A DNA stretch of 64,000 bases from Thioalkalivibrio sp. XN279 (GCF_011089885.1 NZ_JAANBD010000029.1:186001-250000), one strand, 5' to 3'; shown: positions 20,979 to 30,403, numbered from the stretch's first letter. Notes: a model not told the origin generated them from the sequence alone. Translations and numbers: made by a program.

Positions 20979-21856
20979 TGCATCTGAAAGCTGTATCTGT
21001 TGTAATACCAGCTAAGAATGAAGGTGAAACCATTGGCGGGGTCGTACAACGACTTAAGCGAGCCCTTCCTGATGTCCAGATACTTGTTGTCGATGACGGC
21101 TCCACGGACGAGACAAGACAAAAGGCAGAACAGGTCGGAGCCGAGGTCGTCAGGAATCCGTATAGCCTAGGTAACGGTGGCGCTATCAAGACCGGGGCGC
21201 GTGCTGCTTCCGGCGAAATACTCGTATTCATGGATGCTGATGGTCAGCACGACGCCGAGCAAATTCCCCGGCTGTTAGAAGAGATCGATGCAGGCTACGA
21301 CATGGCCGTGGGCGCACGAACCCACGCCTCGCAAGCAAGCCACGGTCGGAAATGGGCCAATCGCTTCTACAACCGGCTCGCAAGCTACATGACGGGACAG
21401 CCCATCCCCGACCTCACTTCTGGACTGCGTGCTGTCCGCGCGAGCAAATTCCGGGAGTTTCTCTATCTCTTGCCCAACGGTTTCTCTTATCCGACAACCA
21501 TCACGATGGCGTTCTTCAGGGCGGGCTATCCGGTTGCGTATGTGCCGTTTACGGCGGGGCGAAGAGAAGGCCGGAGCCATATCAATCCGCTCAAGGATGG
21601 TCTTAGGTTTCTCCTGATCATCTTCAAGATCGGGACACTTTACTCGCCGCTTAAGCTTTTTGTCCCTATCGCCTTGTTACACGGCGCCCTGGGCCTCAGC
21701 TACTACGCCTACACATACACGACGGCATCCCGGCTGTCGGTTGCCACAGTTTTCATGCTGACGGCTGCCGTCACAATCTTCCTGATCGGATTGGTCTCCG
21801 AGCAAATTACCGCACTTATGTACAAAGATTCTGGAGACAAACGGACAGGACCATGA
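20975..21856 (+). CDS. Dpm1-like polyprenyl-phosphate glycosyltransferase (GT2)
   Basis: A 293-residue family 2 glycosyltransferase. The GT-A domain has VVIPAKNEGETI, VVDDGSTDET and the metal-binding DADGQHD. It ends with two predicted membrane helices (about 223-245 and 255-278), as in bacterial dolichol-phosphate-mannose-synthase-like enzymes, which charge undecaprenyl phosphate with one sugar. Two adjacent ATGs (20975 and 20978) overlap the stop of the GT-C gene. The second has better spacing from the GAGGAG Shine-Dalgarno. The tight coupling suggests it makes the donor for the GT-C enzyme. The sugar is unknown. Confidence 0.82.
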   Translation: MMHLKAVSVVIPAKNEGETIGGVVQRLKRALPDVQILVVDDGSTDETRQKAEQVGAEVVRNPYSLGNGGAIKTGARAASGEILVFMDADGQHDAEQIPRLLEEIDAGYDMAVGARTHASQASHGRKWANRFYNRLASYMTGQPIPDLTSGLRAVRASKFREFLYLLPNGFSYPTTITMAFFRAGYPVAYVPFTAGRREGRSHINPLKDGLRFLLIIFKIGTLYSPLKLFVPIALLHGALGLSYYAYTYTTASRLSVATVFMLTAAVTIFLIGLVSEQITALMYKDSGDKRTGP

Positions 21857-21969
21857 AAGATCGCTCAGCGCTTTCTATTCTTGGATCGCCATTACAAGTA
21901 GCCCCACACTAAATTCCCATATTTCGTTGAACGCAGCACAAGCTCTGCGAAAGCTCAATCTGTTTAGGT

Positions 21970-22839
21970 TCAAATCCTCTGCTGCCCCGTGACAATTTCA
22001 CGAACCCCGCGGAGCCAGAAGCTAATTTGCGCGTATATGTGTTTTACCGGGATCAATAGGCCGATCACCATTCGGATCACTGGCTCATCGGTGTAGCGAA
22101 GGTAGTACCTGTAATAGCGGAGCGGATGAACCCGGTACACGATCTTGCGCCAACCCTTCCAAGGACTGGAGTAACTGGCGCCACAGTTCTGGTCGTGCAA
22201 GCGATACCTTAGATGCGTCAGAGGGATTGTTCGCAACGCGCCGACTTGCAATAGCGCATATACGAATATGGCATCGGGGTAGTAATCGAGCAACAAGATA
22301 TCTTGTTTAACTTTTAGCAGCTTCTCGCGATTAAACAGGCTGTAAGTGTAATGGCTACGGTAGTTGTTCTCATTTCCGAGGAAGCATCTTATGAAATCCC
22401 TATGCCGAAATGCAGGGAGCCGCTTCTCTACTATGGTTGCGTCACCTCGGACCAAAAACAGAGCCCCGCGAACTCCCGCGTCATCCACGGTAATGTGCTT
22501 TGTCAACAACTCTAGCCAAGTACTGTCCCAGACATCATCGTGAGAAGCCCACATAAACATCTCGCCGCGCGATTGATGCAGGACGAATAAGAAATTCCTG
22601 CCGATACCAATGTTGGTTTCCTGACGAAAATAGCGAATCCGCGGATCGCTCCGCTCGTAACCCCGCACGATCTCTGCGGTAGCGTCGGTCGAGGCGTTAT
22701 CGGAGATGATCAGTTCGAAGTCGCCGAATGTCTGGCCTAATAGCGAGTCTAGCGCCTCGTGCAAGTACCTTTCACCATTGAATACGGGTAGGCCAATAGA
22801 CACCTTCGGAGGCTTGTTAGTTGGGAGACTGTCAATCAT
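21970..22839 (-). CDS. Family 2 glycosyltransferase
   Basis: A 289-residue cytoplasmic GT-A enzyme: VSIGLPVFNGERYL at the N-terminus, the nucleotide-binding ISDNASTD, and WASHDDVWD in the DXD position. It probably adds a sugar to the lipid-linked glycan built by this cluster. The ATG at 22839 is preferred to an upstream TTG at 22875. It is the last gene of the leftward rfbF-rfbG cluster, separated from the flippase by about 220 bp. Confidence 0.85.
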   Translation of the reverse strand: MIDSLPTNKPPKVSIGLPVFNGERYLHEALDSLLGQTFGDFELIISDNASTDATAEIVRGYERSDPRIRYFRQETNIGIGRNFLFVLHQSRGEMFMWASHDDVWDSTWLELLTKHITVDDAGVRGALFLVRGDATIVEKRLPAFRHRDFIRCFLGNENNYRSHYTYSLFNREKLLKVKQDILLLDYYPDAIFVYALLQVGALRTIPLTHLRYRLHDQNCGASYSSPWKGWRKIVYRVHPLRYYRYYLRYTDEPVIRMVIGLLIPVKHIYAQISFWLRGVREIVTGQQRI

Positions 22840-23060
22840 GTAGCCTGCTTCGAGTGGCGTTGCGTTTTCTCGCAAAGTTACAGTTTACGAACATTGTCCT
22901 AGCCAAATACTTAGGCAAATCTCGCTTGTTGCCCCGGCAGGTGCCGCTTGCGGTTGATCGTGATGACAATTGCTAACATGAGCTCTCCCAGTAAAACAAC
23001 AGTTCATAAGCAGGGTTTCCATCGGTTTTGACGTTGGTCTACTCATCGAGAGTGCCGTTT

Positions 23061-24563
23061 TTAAGGCGAACGCGGTTGAAGCTTCGACCGCTGAACGATT
23101 TGCTCTCGAACATAGGCCGCAGAAAATGCGGCCGCTGCGAATGCAGCTCCGCCAGAAAACGAAAGTGTCACAACAACCATCAAAGCGCTCTCCGGGCTTG
23201 GAAGCAAACCCTTGATCAACATCGCTGCGGCAAGGGCCCCGGCAATAGGCATGACAATATCGTTCACGTACCAACGCCGCTTCTCTCGCACAAGAATTTG
23301 TCGATACATGAAGTGGACGCCAACCAGGACATAGCCGGCGTTAAGCGTAACCCAAGCCCAAGCCGCACCTTCAGGTCCATATCTTGCCGTAGCCCATAGA
23401 ATGGCCGGAACCACCAATAGCACCGCGACGAGGTTTATCCGGACCGCCAGGCTTGTCCAGCCATGCGCGAGCTGCGTCTGGTAGGGGATCCACATCAGCC
23501 CATTCAACAGGTTTCCAAGAGCAAGTAGACTCAGCAGAGGAGCCACACGAACTGCGAGTTTCGGATCTTGCGTCCAGAGTCGCAGTATAGGCTCAGCGAA
23601 CAGGATCAGGATGATCGCTGCACTACCCGCGGTGACCGAGACTAACTGGGCCGCTTGATGATAGGCCTTGACCAACCCGACTTGGTCATCACGGGCATGG
23701 AGCTCGCAGAGCCTCGGGTACCAGGCTTGCGCGATGGGCCCGACGAGCATGTAGAGCCCAGCCGCCACCAATGCGGCGACGGTGTAGTAGCCGTACTCGC
23801 TGAGAGAAAGCAGCCTGGATAGAAGAATCTTATCGATCTGAGTGAGAAGGAGCGCGAGAAAGGTGACGCCCAGCATACCCCCGGCGAAATGCCGGATACC
23901 GCGCAGCGCGTCGAGCGAAAATCGGCCATCGCGCCCCCCGCGTGGCAGCGTTGTGTAGGTCGCCCAAGCGAGCGCGGCAAGGGTTGCGATGGAAATCACG
24001 CCTTGCCAGATGAAGAAGGCCTGTATGGTCGGCGAAACCCACGCGAGGACGCCGACTGCCCCGAAGCCGCGCACCGTGGCCATCGCACTGTTGACGACGT
24101 TGAAAAGCACCTGCCGCTGCAGTCCCATGATGCTACTGCGGTAAACGTTTTCCACGAGCCGCAACGCTGTGACCAAGCCCATGATTGCAATGGCCTGTGC
24201 AACGACCGGGACTGGCAGGGATTCAACGCGGAGCCACGCGCTTGCGATCCGCTCCGCCGCAAGGAACGTGGCAGCGGAAATCGCAATAGCTACGCCAATT
24301 GCGATGATCTCCACACTACGCAAGACGTCGCGAATTGACTCGCCGGTATGCGCCCCGCCGGTAAACCGGGCCATTTCTCGGTTGAGCGTCGGGGTCAAGC
24401 CCAAGTCCAGCAGGCTCAACCACGCCACCAGAATGGCAAACAGCCCGATCAGGCCAAATGCCTCAATCCCCAAGAACTTAATATACAGGGGAATGAAGGC
24501 TACCCCCATCAGGGCTGCCCACCCTTGCCCCACGTAGTTAGCGATCAGATTGCGCTTGAGCAT
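23061..24563 (-). CDS. Wzx-type polysaccharide flippase (MATE/MOP superfamily)
   Basis: A 500-residue protein with about 12-14 hydrophobic helices. It starts MLKRNLIANYVGQGWAALMG, a common start of oligosaccharide flippases (PST family). It would translocate the undecaprenyl-linked glycan across the inner membrane. Helices are spread evenly from residue 10 to 480, with short basic loops. It sits between a glycosyltransferase and a methyltransferase in the cluster. No polymerase (Wzy) was recognised nearby. Confidence 0.88.
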   Translation of the reverse strand: MLKRNLIANYVGQGWAALMGVAFIPLYIKFLGIEAFGLIGLFAILVAWLSLLDLGLTPTLNREMARFTGGAHTGESIRDVLRSVEIIAIGVAIAISAATFLAAERIASAWLRVESLPVPVVAQAIAIMGLVTALRLVENVYRSSIMGLQRQVLFNVVNSAMATVRGFGAVGVLAWVSPTIQAFFIWQGVISIATLAALAWATYTTLPRGGRDGRFSLDALRGIRHFAGGMLGVTFLALLLTQIDKILLSRLLSLSEYGYYTVAALVAAGLYMLVGPIAQAWYPRLCELHARDDQVGLVKAYHQAAQLVSVTAGSAAIILILFAEPILRLWTQDPKLAVRVAPLLSLLALGNLLNGLMWIPYQTQLAHGWTSLAVRINLVAVLLVVPAILWATARYGPEGAAWAWVTLNAGYVLVGVHFMYRQILVREKRRWYVNDIVMPIAGALAAAMLIKGLLPSPESALMVVVTLSFSGGAAFAAAAFSAAYVREQIVQRSKLQPRSP

Positions 24564-24599
24564 GGTTAGCGTCGTCAGTACGCCGCGTACCGCACCGGC

Positions 24600-25406
24600 T
24601 CAACGCACCCGTTTCAAGTATCCGTCTGGTGCCACGGTAATCAGCAGCTTGTTCTGGATATCTTTGTCGACCTGAAACTCAGGATGGCTCTTGAGGAACT
24701 CCCAGACAGCCGTCTTGGGATTATCCCCGGGACCCCAAGGACGATCGGGAAACATGTATGCCGGTAGGTTCTCGATAATAGTGTCGAAAACCACAAGGTA
24801 GCTACCAGGGGTTACTAGCGACGCATAAGCATCAAGCTCGCCGAGAACGTGTTCGTAGGTATGATTGCTGTCGAGACAAACCAGCACACACTCGAAGCCT
24901 TCGGCCATGGAATGAATCCGCTTGACGATAACTGAGTCTATGGATGAACCCTCGATCATATTGATGCGATTCGATAACGGATGCGCCTCAATTGCTGCAC
25001 GGTTATGGGCGCGAATGTCAATGTCGACACCGAGCACGTGGCGACGAGGTTGCCTGGGATCCATCGCAACCCCGTTTTCCAAAGCGTCGCAATAATCAAG
25101 CAATGCCAGCATCGAGGCGCTGAAGATCAGCGAGCCACCGTGCGCGATACCGGTTTCGATGATTAGGTCCGGCTTGATTTGCCAGATCAGTTCCTGGAGC
25201 GCCACGATGTCCTGAGGATATTGGATGACGGGGCGCCCGCACCAGAAAAAGTTGTAGGAGTATTTTGGCCGGGTCGATGCGAGCATGAAATTGTGGGCGG
25301 CCTCCACCAATTCTGGGTTACTCGCGTTAGCGGAGAGTCGATCGATCACCTCTTGTTCGAACTTTGTCACAGTCGTCACCGCCACACTATTAGATTTACT
25401 TGGCAC
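24600..25406 (-). CDS. CmcI/cephalosporin hydroxylase-family methyltransferase
   Basis: A 268-residue protein of the CmcI family, a SAM-dependent Rossmann methyltransferase group often found in polysaccharide clusters and in rhamnosyl O-methylation. Recognisable parts are YNFFWCGRPVIQYPQDI, IIETGIAHGGSLIFSASML (SAM loop), VLGVDIDIRAHNR and VCLDSNHTYEHVL. It starts with GTG at 25406 without a clear Shine-Dalgarno. Within this cluster it may O-methylate the finished sugar; the acceptor is unknown. Confidence 0.82.
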   Translation of the reverse strand: MPSKSNSVAVTTVTKFEQEVIDRLSANASNPELVEAAHNFMLASTRPKYSYNFFWCGRPVIQYPQDIVALQELIWQIKPDLIIETGIAHGGSLIFSASMLALLDYCDALENGVAMDPRQPRRHVLGVDIDIRAHNRAAIEAHPLSNRINMIEGSSIDSVIVKRIHSMAEGFECVLVCLDSNHTYEHVLGELDAYASLVTPGSYLVVFDTIIENLPAYMFPDRPWGPGDNPKTAVWEFLKSHPEFQVDKDIQNKLLITVAPDGYLKRVR

Positions 25407-25540
25407 ATTGTCAGTTTCTCAGATGGATTTCGGATCTATTGTTCCATCAGCTCGCCATCAGCGGAACACACGGTTATCAGAAGAGCGCACGATCAACATC
25501 GGTTTCCGGCATGTGGGAGAATTCTGACCGCCCCCTTTTT

Positions 25541-26362
25541 TCAAGGCTCGCGAACACCTACCACGCGCGGCGGATCGAAAAGGTTGTCTTGCCGCGCGCC
25601 AAACTGCAAAAGATCCCGCCGCCCAAATTCGTCCGCGATCTCCTCGGCCAACTGCCGCACCGTAACCGGCACTCCGGAACAGATGTTGATTGGCCCCTGA
25701 CGGTGACCAAGAGCTGCTTCCGCGATCAGCTCGCCGGCCTCCCGGACATCGAGAAAATCGCGAATCTGTGTTCCGCTAGTCAACTCCGCCGGCTCACCGG
25801 CGCTTAGTTGCCGGCGGAGGTACGGAACAAGACGACGCGGATCCTCGCCCTCCCCATAAAGGTAGAACAAACGACACCAGGCAAAGTGCACACCCAATGA
25901 TGGCAGCAACTGGCTCAGCACGAGAAACGCAGACGCCTTGCAGGCTGCGTAAAGGCTTTGTGGCTTGAGCGGGGTGTCGGTGGTCACCGTGCCAACATCT
26001 AGATCGTACTCAAAACAGGTGCCAACACCTACGAATCTGCGAACGCCGGCCTGGATACTAGCGTGGGCCAAATCGATGGTGCCCTTAAGACACGTCACGT
26101 TTTGGTCCGAATCAAGATACTTGCCTGGTTCCGTATACCATGCCAAGTGAATCACCGTATCCACTCCATCCAAGACCGATTTCCACCAAGATGGCTTTGC
26201 CTGGAAAAGGTCAGGTGTTTCTATAACGTGGACACCGTGTTCCAAAGGGATTGAGGTTGATGACCCGTTACGCAGGACCAATCTCAAGGGATGTCGTTTC
26301 TTGGCAAGGCTGCGGACGACCTGACGACCAACGAACCCGTCGCCACCGGTAACCAGGATCAT
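25541..26362 (-). CDS. NAD-dependent epimerase/dehydratase (extended SDR), probable 4-ketoreductase
   Basis: A 273-residue extended SDR protein with a Rossmann motif TGGDGFVG, and the catalytic Tyr/Lys in YAACK (about 134-138). It lies directly downstream of the C-methyltransferase (17-bp gap), where related sugar pathways place the reductase that turns the 4-keto group into a hydroxyl. The reaction on CDP-linked substrate is inference from the neighbours. Confidence 0.8.
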   Translation of the reverse strand: MILVTGGDGFVGRQVVRSLAKKRHPLRLVLRNGSSTSIPLEHGVHVIETPDLFQAKPSWWKSVLDGVDTVIHLAWYTEPGKYLDSDQNVTCLKGTIDLAHASIQAGVRRFVGVGTCFEYDLDVGTVTTDTPLKPQSLYAACKASAFLVLSQLLPSLGVHFAWCRLFYLYGEGEDPRRLVPYLRRQLSAGEPAELTSGTQIRDFLDVREAGELIAEAALGHRQGPINICSGVPVTVRQLAEEIADEFGRRDLLQFGARQDNLFDPPRVVGVREP

Positions 26363-26378
26363 GTCTCGAGCGCCTCAG

Positions 26379-27602
26379 TCATATGGCACGCAGTGTTGGT
26401 ACGGCAGTCACAAACCGCGTGCCTCGCTCATCCAGTGCGACAAATTGGCTTCGGAGTTCGTCAGCTATGTTCCACGGCAGGATCAACAAGTCATCTGGTG
26501 GCTGATCGAGTAATGCCTGCGGAGATTTTATTGGGATATGACTGCCAGGCAGATAACGCCCCTGCTTGGATACGGCAGCATCGCAGACGAAGGGCAACAG
26601 GTCGGGCTTAATACCAGCGTAGTTCAACAGGGTGCTGCCTTTGGCAGCTGCGCCATAGCCCGCAACCTTTCGGCCAGTGCGCTTCTGTTCGATGAGGTAA
26701 GCCACAAGATCGTCCTTTACCTTGTCCGCACGGGGCTGGAACCTTTGGTAGACATTGAGGTCGCGGAGGCCGGCCCGCGATTCCGCGTCGAGGATCGCAC
26801 CCAACCTATCTGTTGTCTTCCGTTGATCTTCGGCATGAACCCCATAGACACGAAGGCTACCGCCGTGGGTGAGCAATTGCTCGACATCCCATATGCGCAA
26901 ACTGTGCACCGAGAAAATCCGCTGTACCGTATGGAGCGAGAGGTATGAGAAATGCTCGTGGTAGACAGTGTCGAACTGCGTGTGTTGGATCAGCCGCAGC
27001 AGGTGCGGAAATTCCAGGGTGATTGTCCCGCCGGGCTTTAGTGCCTGTCGGAGACCGACAGTGAAGTCGTTGATGTCCGGAACATGCGCGTAGACGTTGT
27101 TGCCGATGATAAGGTCGGCCTGTTGGCCTGCGTCTGCCAGGCGCTGGCCCAACGCGGCGCCGAAGAACTCACGTAGCACTGGGATGCCCTGTGCTTCCGC
27201 TTCCGCGGCTGTGCCGGCAGCCGGCTCAATCCCGAGACAGGGTATGCCGGCGACGACGAAGTTTTTGAGCAGGTAACCATCATTCGCCGCAACCTCGATG
27301 ACGAAGCTGGCAACATCAAGCCCTAGGCGCCTACGGATCATCTCCGTGTAGCGGGCCGCATGTGCCAACCATGTCGTTGATGTCGAGGAAAAGTACGCGT
27401 AGTCGGAGCGGAACAGCTCCTCGGGTTGAGCGTAGTCTTCTGTCTGGACAAGCCAGCAGTGATCGCAGACATAGAGCTTGAGCGGGTAATACAGCTCGGG
27501 GCTGTGGAGGTCTGCCTCGGTCAGGTAGGCGTTGGACGGCGGTGCAAAACCCAGGTCCAAGAAGACGTGTTGGAGTCGGGTGCAACAATGGCGGCAGTTC
27601 AC
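26379..27602 (-). CDS. Sugar C-methyltransferase (TylC3/TcaB9-like, three-domain)
   Basis: A 407-residue SAM-dependent methyltransferase with three parts. The N-terminal zinc-binding domain (Cys pairs CRHC ... CDHC, residues 3-60) is followed by a Rossmann SAM domain (IEVAANDGYLLKNF). The C-terminal domain contains YGAAAKGSTLLNY. The motif YHEHFSYLS carries the Tyr/His/Glu residues proposed as catalytic in nucleotide-sugar 3-C-methyltransferases such as TcaB9. It starts with GTG overlapping the stop of the RmlC-like gene (GTGA). With rfbF and rfbG upstream it predicts a 3-C-methyl-6-deoxy sugar. Confidence 0.85.
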   Translation of the reverse strand: MNCRHCCTRLQHVFLDLGFAPPSNAYLTEADLHSPELYYPLKLYVCDHCWLVQTEDYAQPEELFRSDYAYFSSTSTTWLAHAARYTEMIRRRLGLDVASFVIEVAANDGYLLKNFVVAGIPCLGIEPAAGTAAEAEAQGIPVLREFFGAALGQRLADAGQQADLIIGNNVYAHVPDINDFTVGLRQALKPGGTITLEFPHLLRLIQHTQFDTVYHEHFSYLSLHTVQRIFSVHSLRIWDVEQLLTHGGSLRVYGVHAEDQRKTTDRLGAILDAESRAGLRDLNVYQRFQPRADKVKDDLVAYLIEQKRTGRKVAGYGAAAKGSTLLNYAGIKPDLLPFVCDAAVSKQGRYLPGSHIPIKSPQALLDQPPDDLLILPWNIADELRSQFVALDERGTRFVTAVPTLRAI

Positions 27603-28162
27603 AATACGTCCACCCCCATAAAAAACTCATCCAGGAAGGGATGTGTCTGATCCCGATCGGACCGGTCTCCGACCGGCAGAGGCCAGGCTATACCGAGACG
27701 CGGGTCGAGGGCATTGAGCGCGCCTTCGGCGTCCGAGTGATAGGCGGCGGTGTGCAGATAGAAGACCTCGCAATCGTCGGCGAGCGTCTGGAAACCGTGC
27801 GCAAAGCCTTCGGGGATGACCAGAGTTCGTCGATTCGTGGCGCTCAGACGTTCTGCGTGCCAGCACAGGAAACTCGGCGATCGCCACCGGAGATCGACCG
27901 CGACATCGAACACCTCGCCCTTAACGCAGGTGACCAGCTTCATTTCGGCATGAGGCGGGTACTGGAAATGCATGCCCCGCACCGTCCCCGCCTTCACTGT
28001 GAGCGTGTGGTTGATTTGCTCAATACCTCTTCCTTTGAGCAGATCAGCCAGTTCTGCGCGGCAAAAGAGCCTGTCCAAACGGCCACGTTGGTCGCCGATT
28101 GGGTGGCGTGTCAGTAGGGAGAGCCCTGCCAACGGGGTATTGGCGAGAGTGAACCGTCTCAT
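27599..28162 (-). CDS. RmlC-like nucleotide-sugar 3,5-epimerase
   Basis: A 187-residue cupin of the dTDP-4-dehydrorhamnose 3,5-epimerase family. The catalytic His lies in VRGMHFQYPP, followed by the Lys segment EMKLVTCVKGEVFDVAVDLR and the Tyr region VFYLHTAAYH. In this context it probably acts on a CDP-4-keto-6-deoxyhexose to enable C-3 methylation, or epimerises C-3/C-5. The ATG at 28162 overlaps the rfbG stop (ATGA). The frame is open further upstream inside rfbG without similarity. Confidence 0.85.
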   Translation of the reverse strand: MRRFTLANTPLAGLSLLTRHPIGDQRGRLDRLFCRAELADLLKGRGIEQINHTLTVKAGTVRGMHFQYPPHAEMKLVTCVKGEVFDVAVDLRWRSPSFLCWHAERLSATNRRTLVIPEGFAHGFQTLADDCEVFYLHTAAYHSDAEGALNALDPRLGIAWPLPVGDRSDRDQTHPFLDEFFMGVDVL

Positions 28163-29226
28163 GGCGTGCCAACGAATGCAGCTATATCGGCCTCGGATAG
28201 TGTGAGGGCGCTCGCACCAGACGCTTGCTCTCGATACCACTGGAGCGTTCTAGTGACCGCCTGAGACAGGGACCAGCGGGGCTGCACGTCTAGTATGGTT
28301 CGGGCCTTTGTGATCTCCAGCGCAAGCCAGCCGGCTTCGTGAGGGCCATCGGCGCCGTCGCGGTAGTCTATGGCCCCGGCACCGTAGGCGGCGCGAGCCA
28401 GCTCGATCACCTCACGGACCGACACAGCCTCGTGAGGCAGCGGGCCAAAGTTGTAGGGCCCCGCAAGGGCCGGCTGATCCCACAGTCGTTCCGCCAACCG
28501 CAGGTAGGCACCAAGAGGTTCCAGCACGTGCTGCCAAGGCCGGGTTGCGGCGGGGTTCCGAACGAAGAGGGATCGCCCAGCGCTCCACGCTCTCACCGCA
28601 TCTGGAATCAGGCGATCCTCCGACCAGTCGCCGCCGCCAATGACGTTTCCGGCGCGCGCGGAGGCTACAGCAATACCCCGCTCGGCGAGAAAGGCATCAC
28701 GGTAACTCGCGATGACTAACTCAGAGGCGGCTTTGCTGGCACTGTAGGGATCGTGCCCGCCCAACGCGTCGGTTTCTCGATAAGGAAATGGATGTTCTAG
28801 GTTTTGGTAAACCTTGTCTGTGGTAATGGCAACAACAACGCGAAGATGCGGAAGTGGACGCAAGGCCTCGAGGAGATTGGCAGTGCCTTGAATGTTGGTA
28901 GAAAAAGTCCCAAGCGGATCCCGGTAACTGGCCCGCACTAGGGGCTGCGCAGCCAAATGAAACACGATTTCAGGATCGGCGGCCCCGATCCAGTACGCAA
29001 GCGCGTCCGCATCACGGATATCGATCTCGTGGCTTTCGAGGAGTAACGAGATATCAGCCAGCGTGAAAAGGTTTGGTTCAGAGGTTGGCGGCAGGGCAAT
29101 ACCCGTAACGCTCGCACCCAAGCGGTTGAGCCAAAGCGCGAGCCAGGAACCCTTGAAACCGGTGTGCCCGGTGAGGAGAACACGCTTGCCGCGCCAGAAG
29201 CGGGGCCGCGGGTTGACGTACCTCAA
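28159..29226 (-). CDS. rfbG: CDP-glucose 4,6-dehydratase
   Basis: Converts CDP-glucose to CDP-4-keto-6-deoxyglucose. It is an extended SDR enzyme of about 355 residues with [12 protein letters not shown], the ITTDKVYQN segment and the catalytic YSASK, all typical of RfbG. The start is most likely the TTG at 29226: it overlaps the rfbF stop (TTGA), has a GGAAGA Shine-Dalgarno seven bases upstream, and gives the family-like [11 protein letters not shown] second TTG at 29262 would give a 12-residue extension. Confidence 0.92.
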   Translation of the reverse strand: MRYVNPRPRFWRGKRVLLTGHTGFKGSWLALWLNRLGASVTGIALPPTSEPNLFTLADISLLLESHEIDIRDADALAYWIGAADPEIVFHLAAQPLVRASYRDPLGTFSTNIQGTANLLEALRPLPHLRVVVAITTDKVYQNLEHPFPYRETDALGGHDPYSASKAASELVIASYRDAFLAERGIAVASARAGNVIGGGDWSEDRLIPDAVRAWSAGRSLFVRNPAATRPWQHVLEPLGAYLRLAERLWDQPALAGPYNFGPLPHEAVSVREVIELARAAYGAGAIDYRDGADGPHEAGWLALEITKARTILDVQPRWSLSQAVTRTLQWYREQASGASALTLSEADIAAFVGTP

Positions 29227-29996
29227 GACCAAATCTTCCAGGGTGCTGCGCCAGAGCTCCAAAGCTCTTCGAGCTGGTTTTTATCCCGCAGCGTGTCCAT
29301 CGGTTGCCAGAAACCTTGATGCTGAAAGGCCATCATCTGCCCCATGCGAGCCAGCTCGGCCAGAGGCTTCCCTTCCCAACTGCTGGTATCGCCATCGATG
29401 AGGTCGAGGCAGCGCGGTGAAAGCACAAAAAAACCACCATTGATAAGGCCGCCATCCCCTCGAGGTTTCTCTGTAAAGCCAGTGACCATATCGCCAGACC
29501 GATCGATGGCGCCGTAACGACCGGGAGGGCGAACCCCAGTTATGGTGGCCCAGTACCCATGGTCATGGTGATAGCGTATCAGCGCTGTGATATCGACATT
29601 GCTGAGACCGTCGCCGTAGGTGAAGCAGAAGGCATCCTCATCCCGGATGTAGTCAGAAACGCGCCGGAGGCGCCCACCGGTCATCGTATGCTCGCCGGTA
29701 TCCACCAAGGTGACCTTCCAAGGCTCAGCCTTGTGCTGGTGAACCTCCATGCTGTTATTAGACATGTCGAAGGTGACATCCGACATGTGCAGGAAATAGT
29801 TTGCGAAGTATTCCTTGATCAGGTAGCCCTTGTAGCCGCAACAGATCACGAACTCATTTACGCCATGGGCAGAGTACAGCTTTAGGATGTGCCACAGTAT
29901 TGGGCGACCGCCGATCTCAATCATCGGCTTGGGCTTCATGTGGGTCTCCTCGGAAATCCGGGTCCCTAGTCCACCCGCGAGGATAACAGCCTTCAT
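29223..29996 (-). CDS. rfbF: Glucose-1-phosphate cytidylyltransferase
   Basis: Makes CDP-glucose from CTP and glucose-1-phosphate, the first step of CDP-linked deoxysugar pathways. The 257-residue protein begins [20 protein letters not shown] and contains the characteristic [17 protein letters not shown] and [13 protein letters not shown]. It is the first gene of a leftward run in which rfbF, rfbG, the epimerase and the C-methyltransferase overlap by four bases at each junction. Confidence 0.95.
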   Translation of the reverse strand: MKAVILAGGLGTRISEETHMKPKPMIEIGGRPILWHILKLYSAHGVNEFVICCGYKGYLIKEYFANYFLHMSDVTFDMSNNSMEVHQHKAEPWKVTLVDTGEHTMTGGRLRRVSDYIRDEDAFCFTYGDGLSNVDITALIRYHHDHGYWATITGVRPPGRYGAIDRSGDMVTGFTEKPRGDGGLINGGFFVLSPRCLDLIDGDTSSWEGKPLAELARMGQMMAFQHQGFWQPMDTLRDKNQLEELWSSGAAPWKIWS

Positions 29997-30098
29997 GTTT
30001 GCTCTCGTTGGTACCGCGGCGCTGTGCTGGGCTTCAAACGCTTTGCCGCCTGATCCTCAATCGATCCGATGCCAAGCCCCAAGTGTTTTTTTTGATTA

Positions 30099-30125
30099 CT
30101 TATATTAATAACGAAGTATAAGCAA
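30099..30125 (-). promoter_or_regulatory. Candidate promoter of the rfbF operon
   Basis: Minus strand TTGCTT (30125-30120) and TATAAG (30104-30099) are separated by 15 bases, slightly short. They lie in the most A/T-rich stretch of the gap, about 100 bases before rfbF. Confidence 0.4.
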
Positions 30126-30403
30126 TATGCAGCACCGTTTCGATGGGCCGCGCGGCGTCGTCACCGATAGCGGCGCGGGCTTTCGAAGTTCAGCGTTCAC
30201 TATCACTCACTGACCGCGATTGAGTAGTATCGCGACGGCCGCATTTACGGTTGCAAGAGGCTCGTAGGCAGAGCCTCCGCGCTCGTGGCTGCAGCCCCAC
30301 CAGTTGGCATGACGGCCACACCATAGTTGGCCCTGCCACAGAGTCGCGGGCGGGCCATCCTCGTCCGTCGAATAAAATGCTCGGCGTCGCCCCATGGCAC
30401 CTT

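Noticed and set aside
21853-21912. 19-codon open frame whose ATG overlaps the stop of the Dpm1-like gene
   Set aside because: Too short, no family, and no Shine-Dalgarno; it is probably chance.
21935-21990. tRNA-like 3' segment (GGTTCAAATCC) as a possible island attachment site
   Set aside because: The flanking bases do not form a five-base T-stem or an acceptor stem, and the stretch overlaps the glycosyltransferase 3' end.
22885-23274. 129-codon minus-strand open frame between a glycosyltransferase and the flippase
   Set aside because: It overlaps the flippase C-terminus in another frame and its Cys/Arg-rich product shows no domain.
30207-30395. 62-codon minus-strand open frame in the rfbF upstream gap
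   Set aside because: No Shine-Dalgarno, no recognisable family; it could be a gene remnant but cannot be supported.
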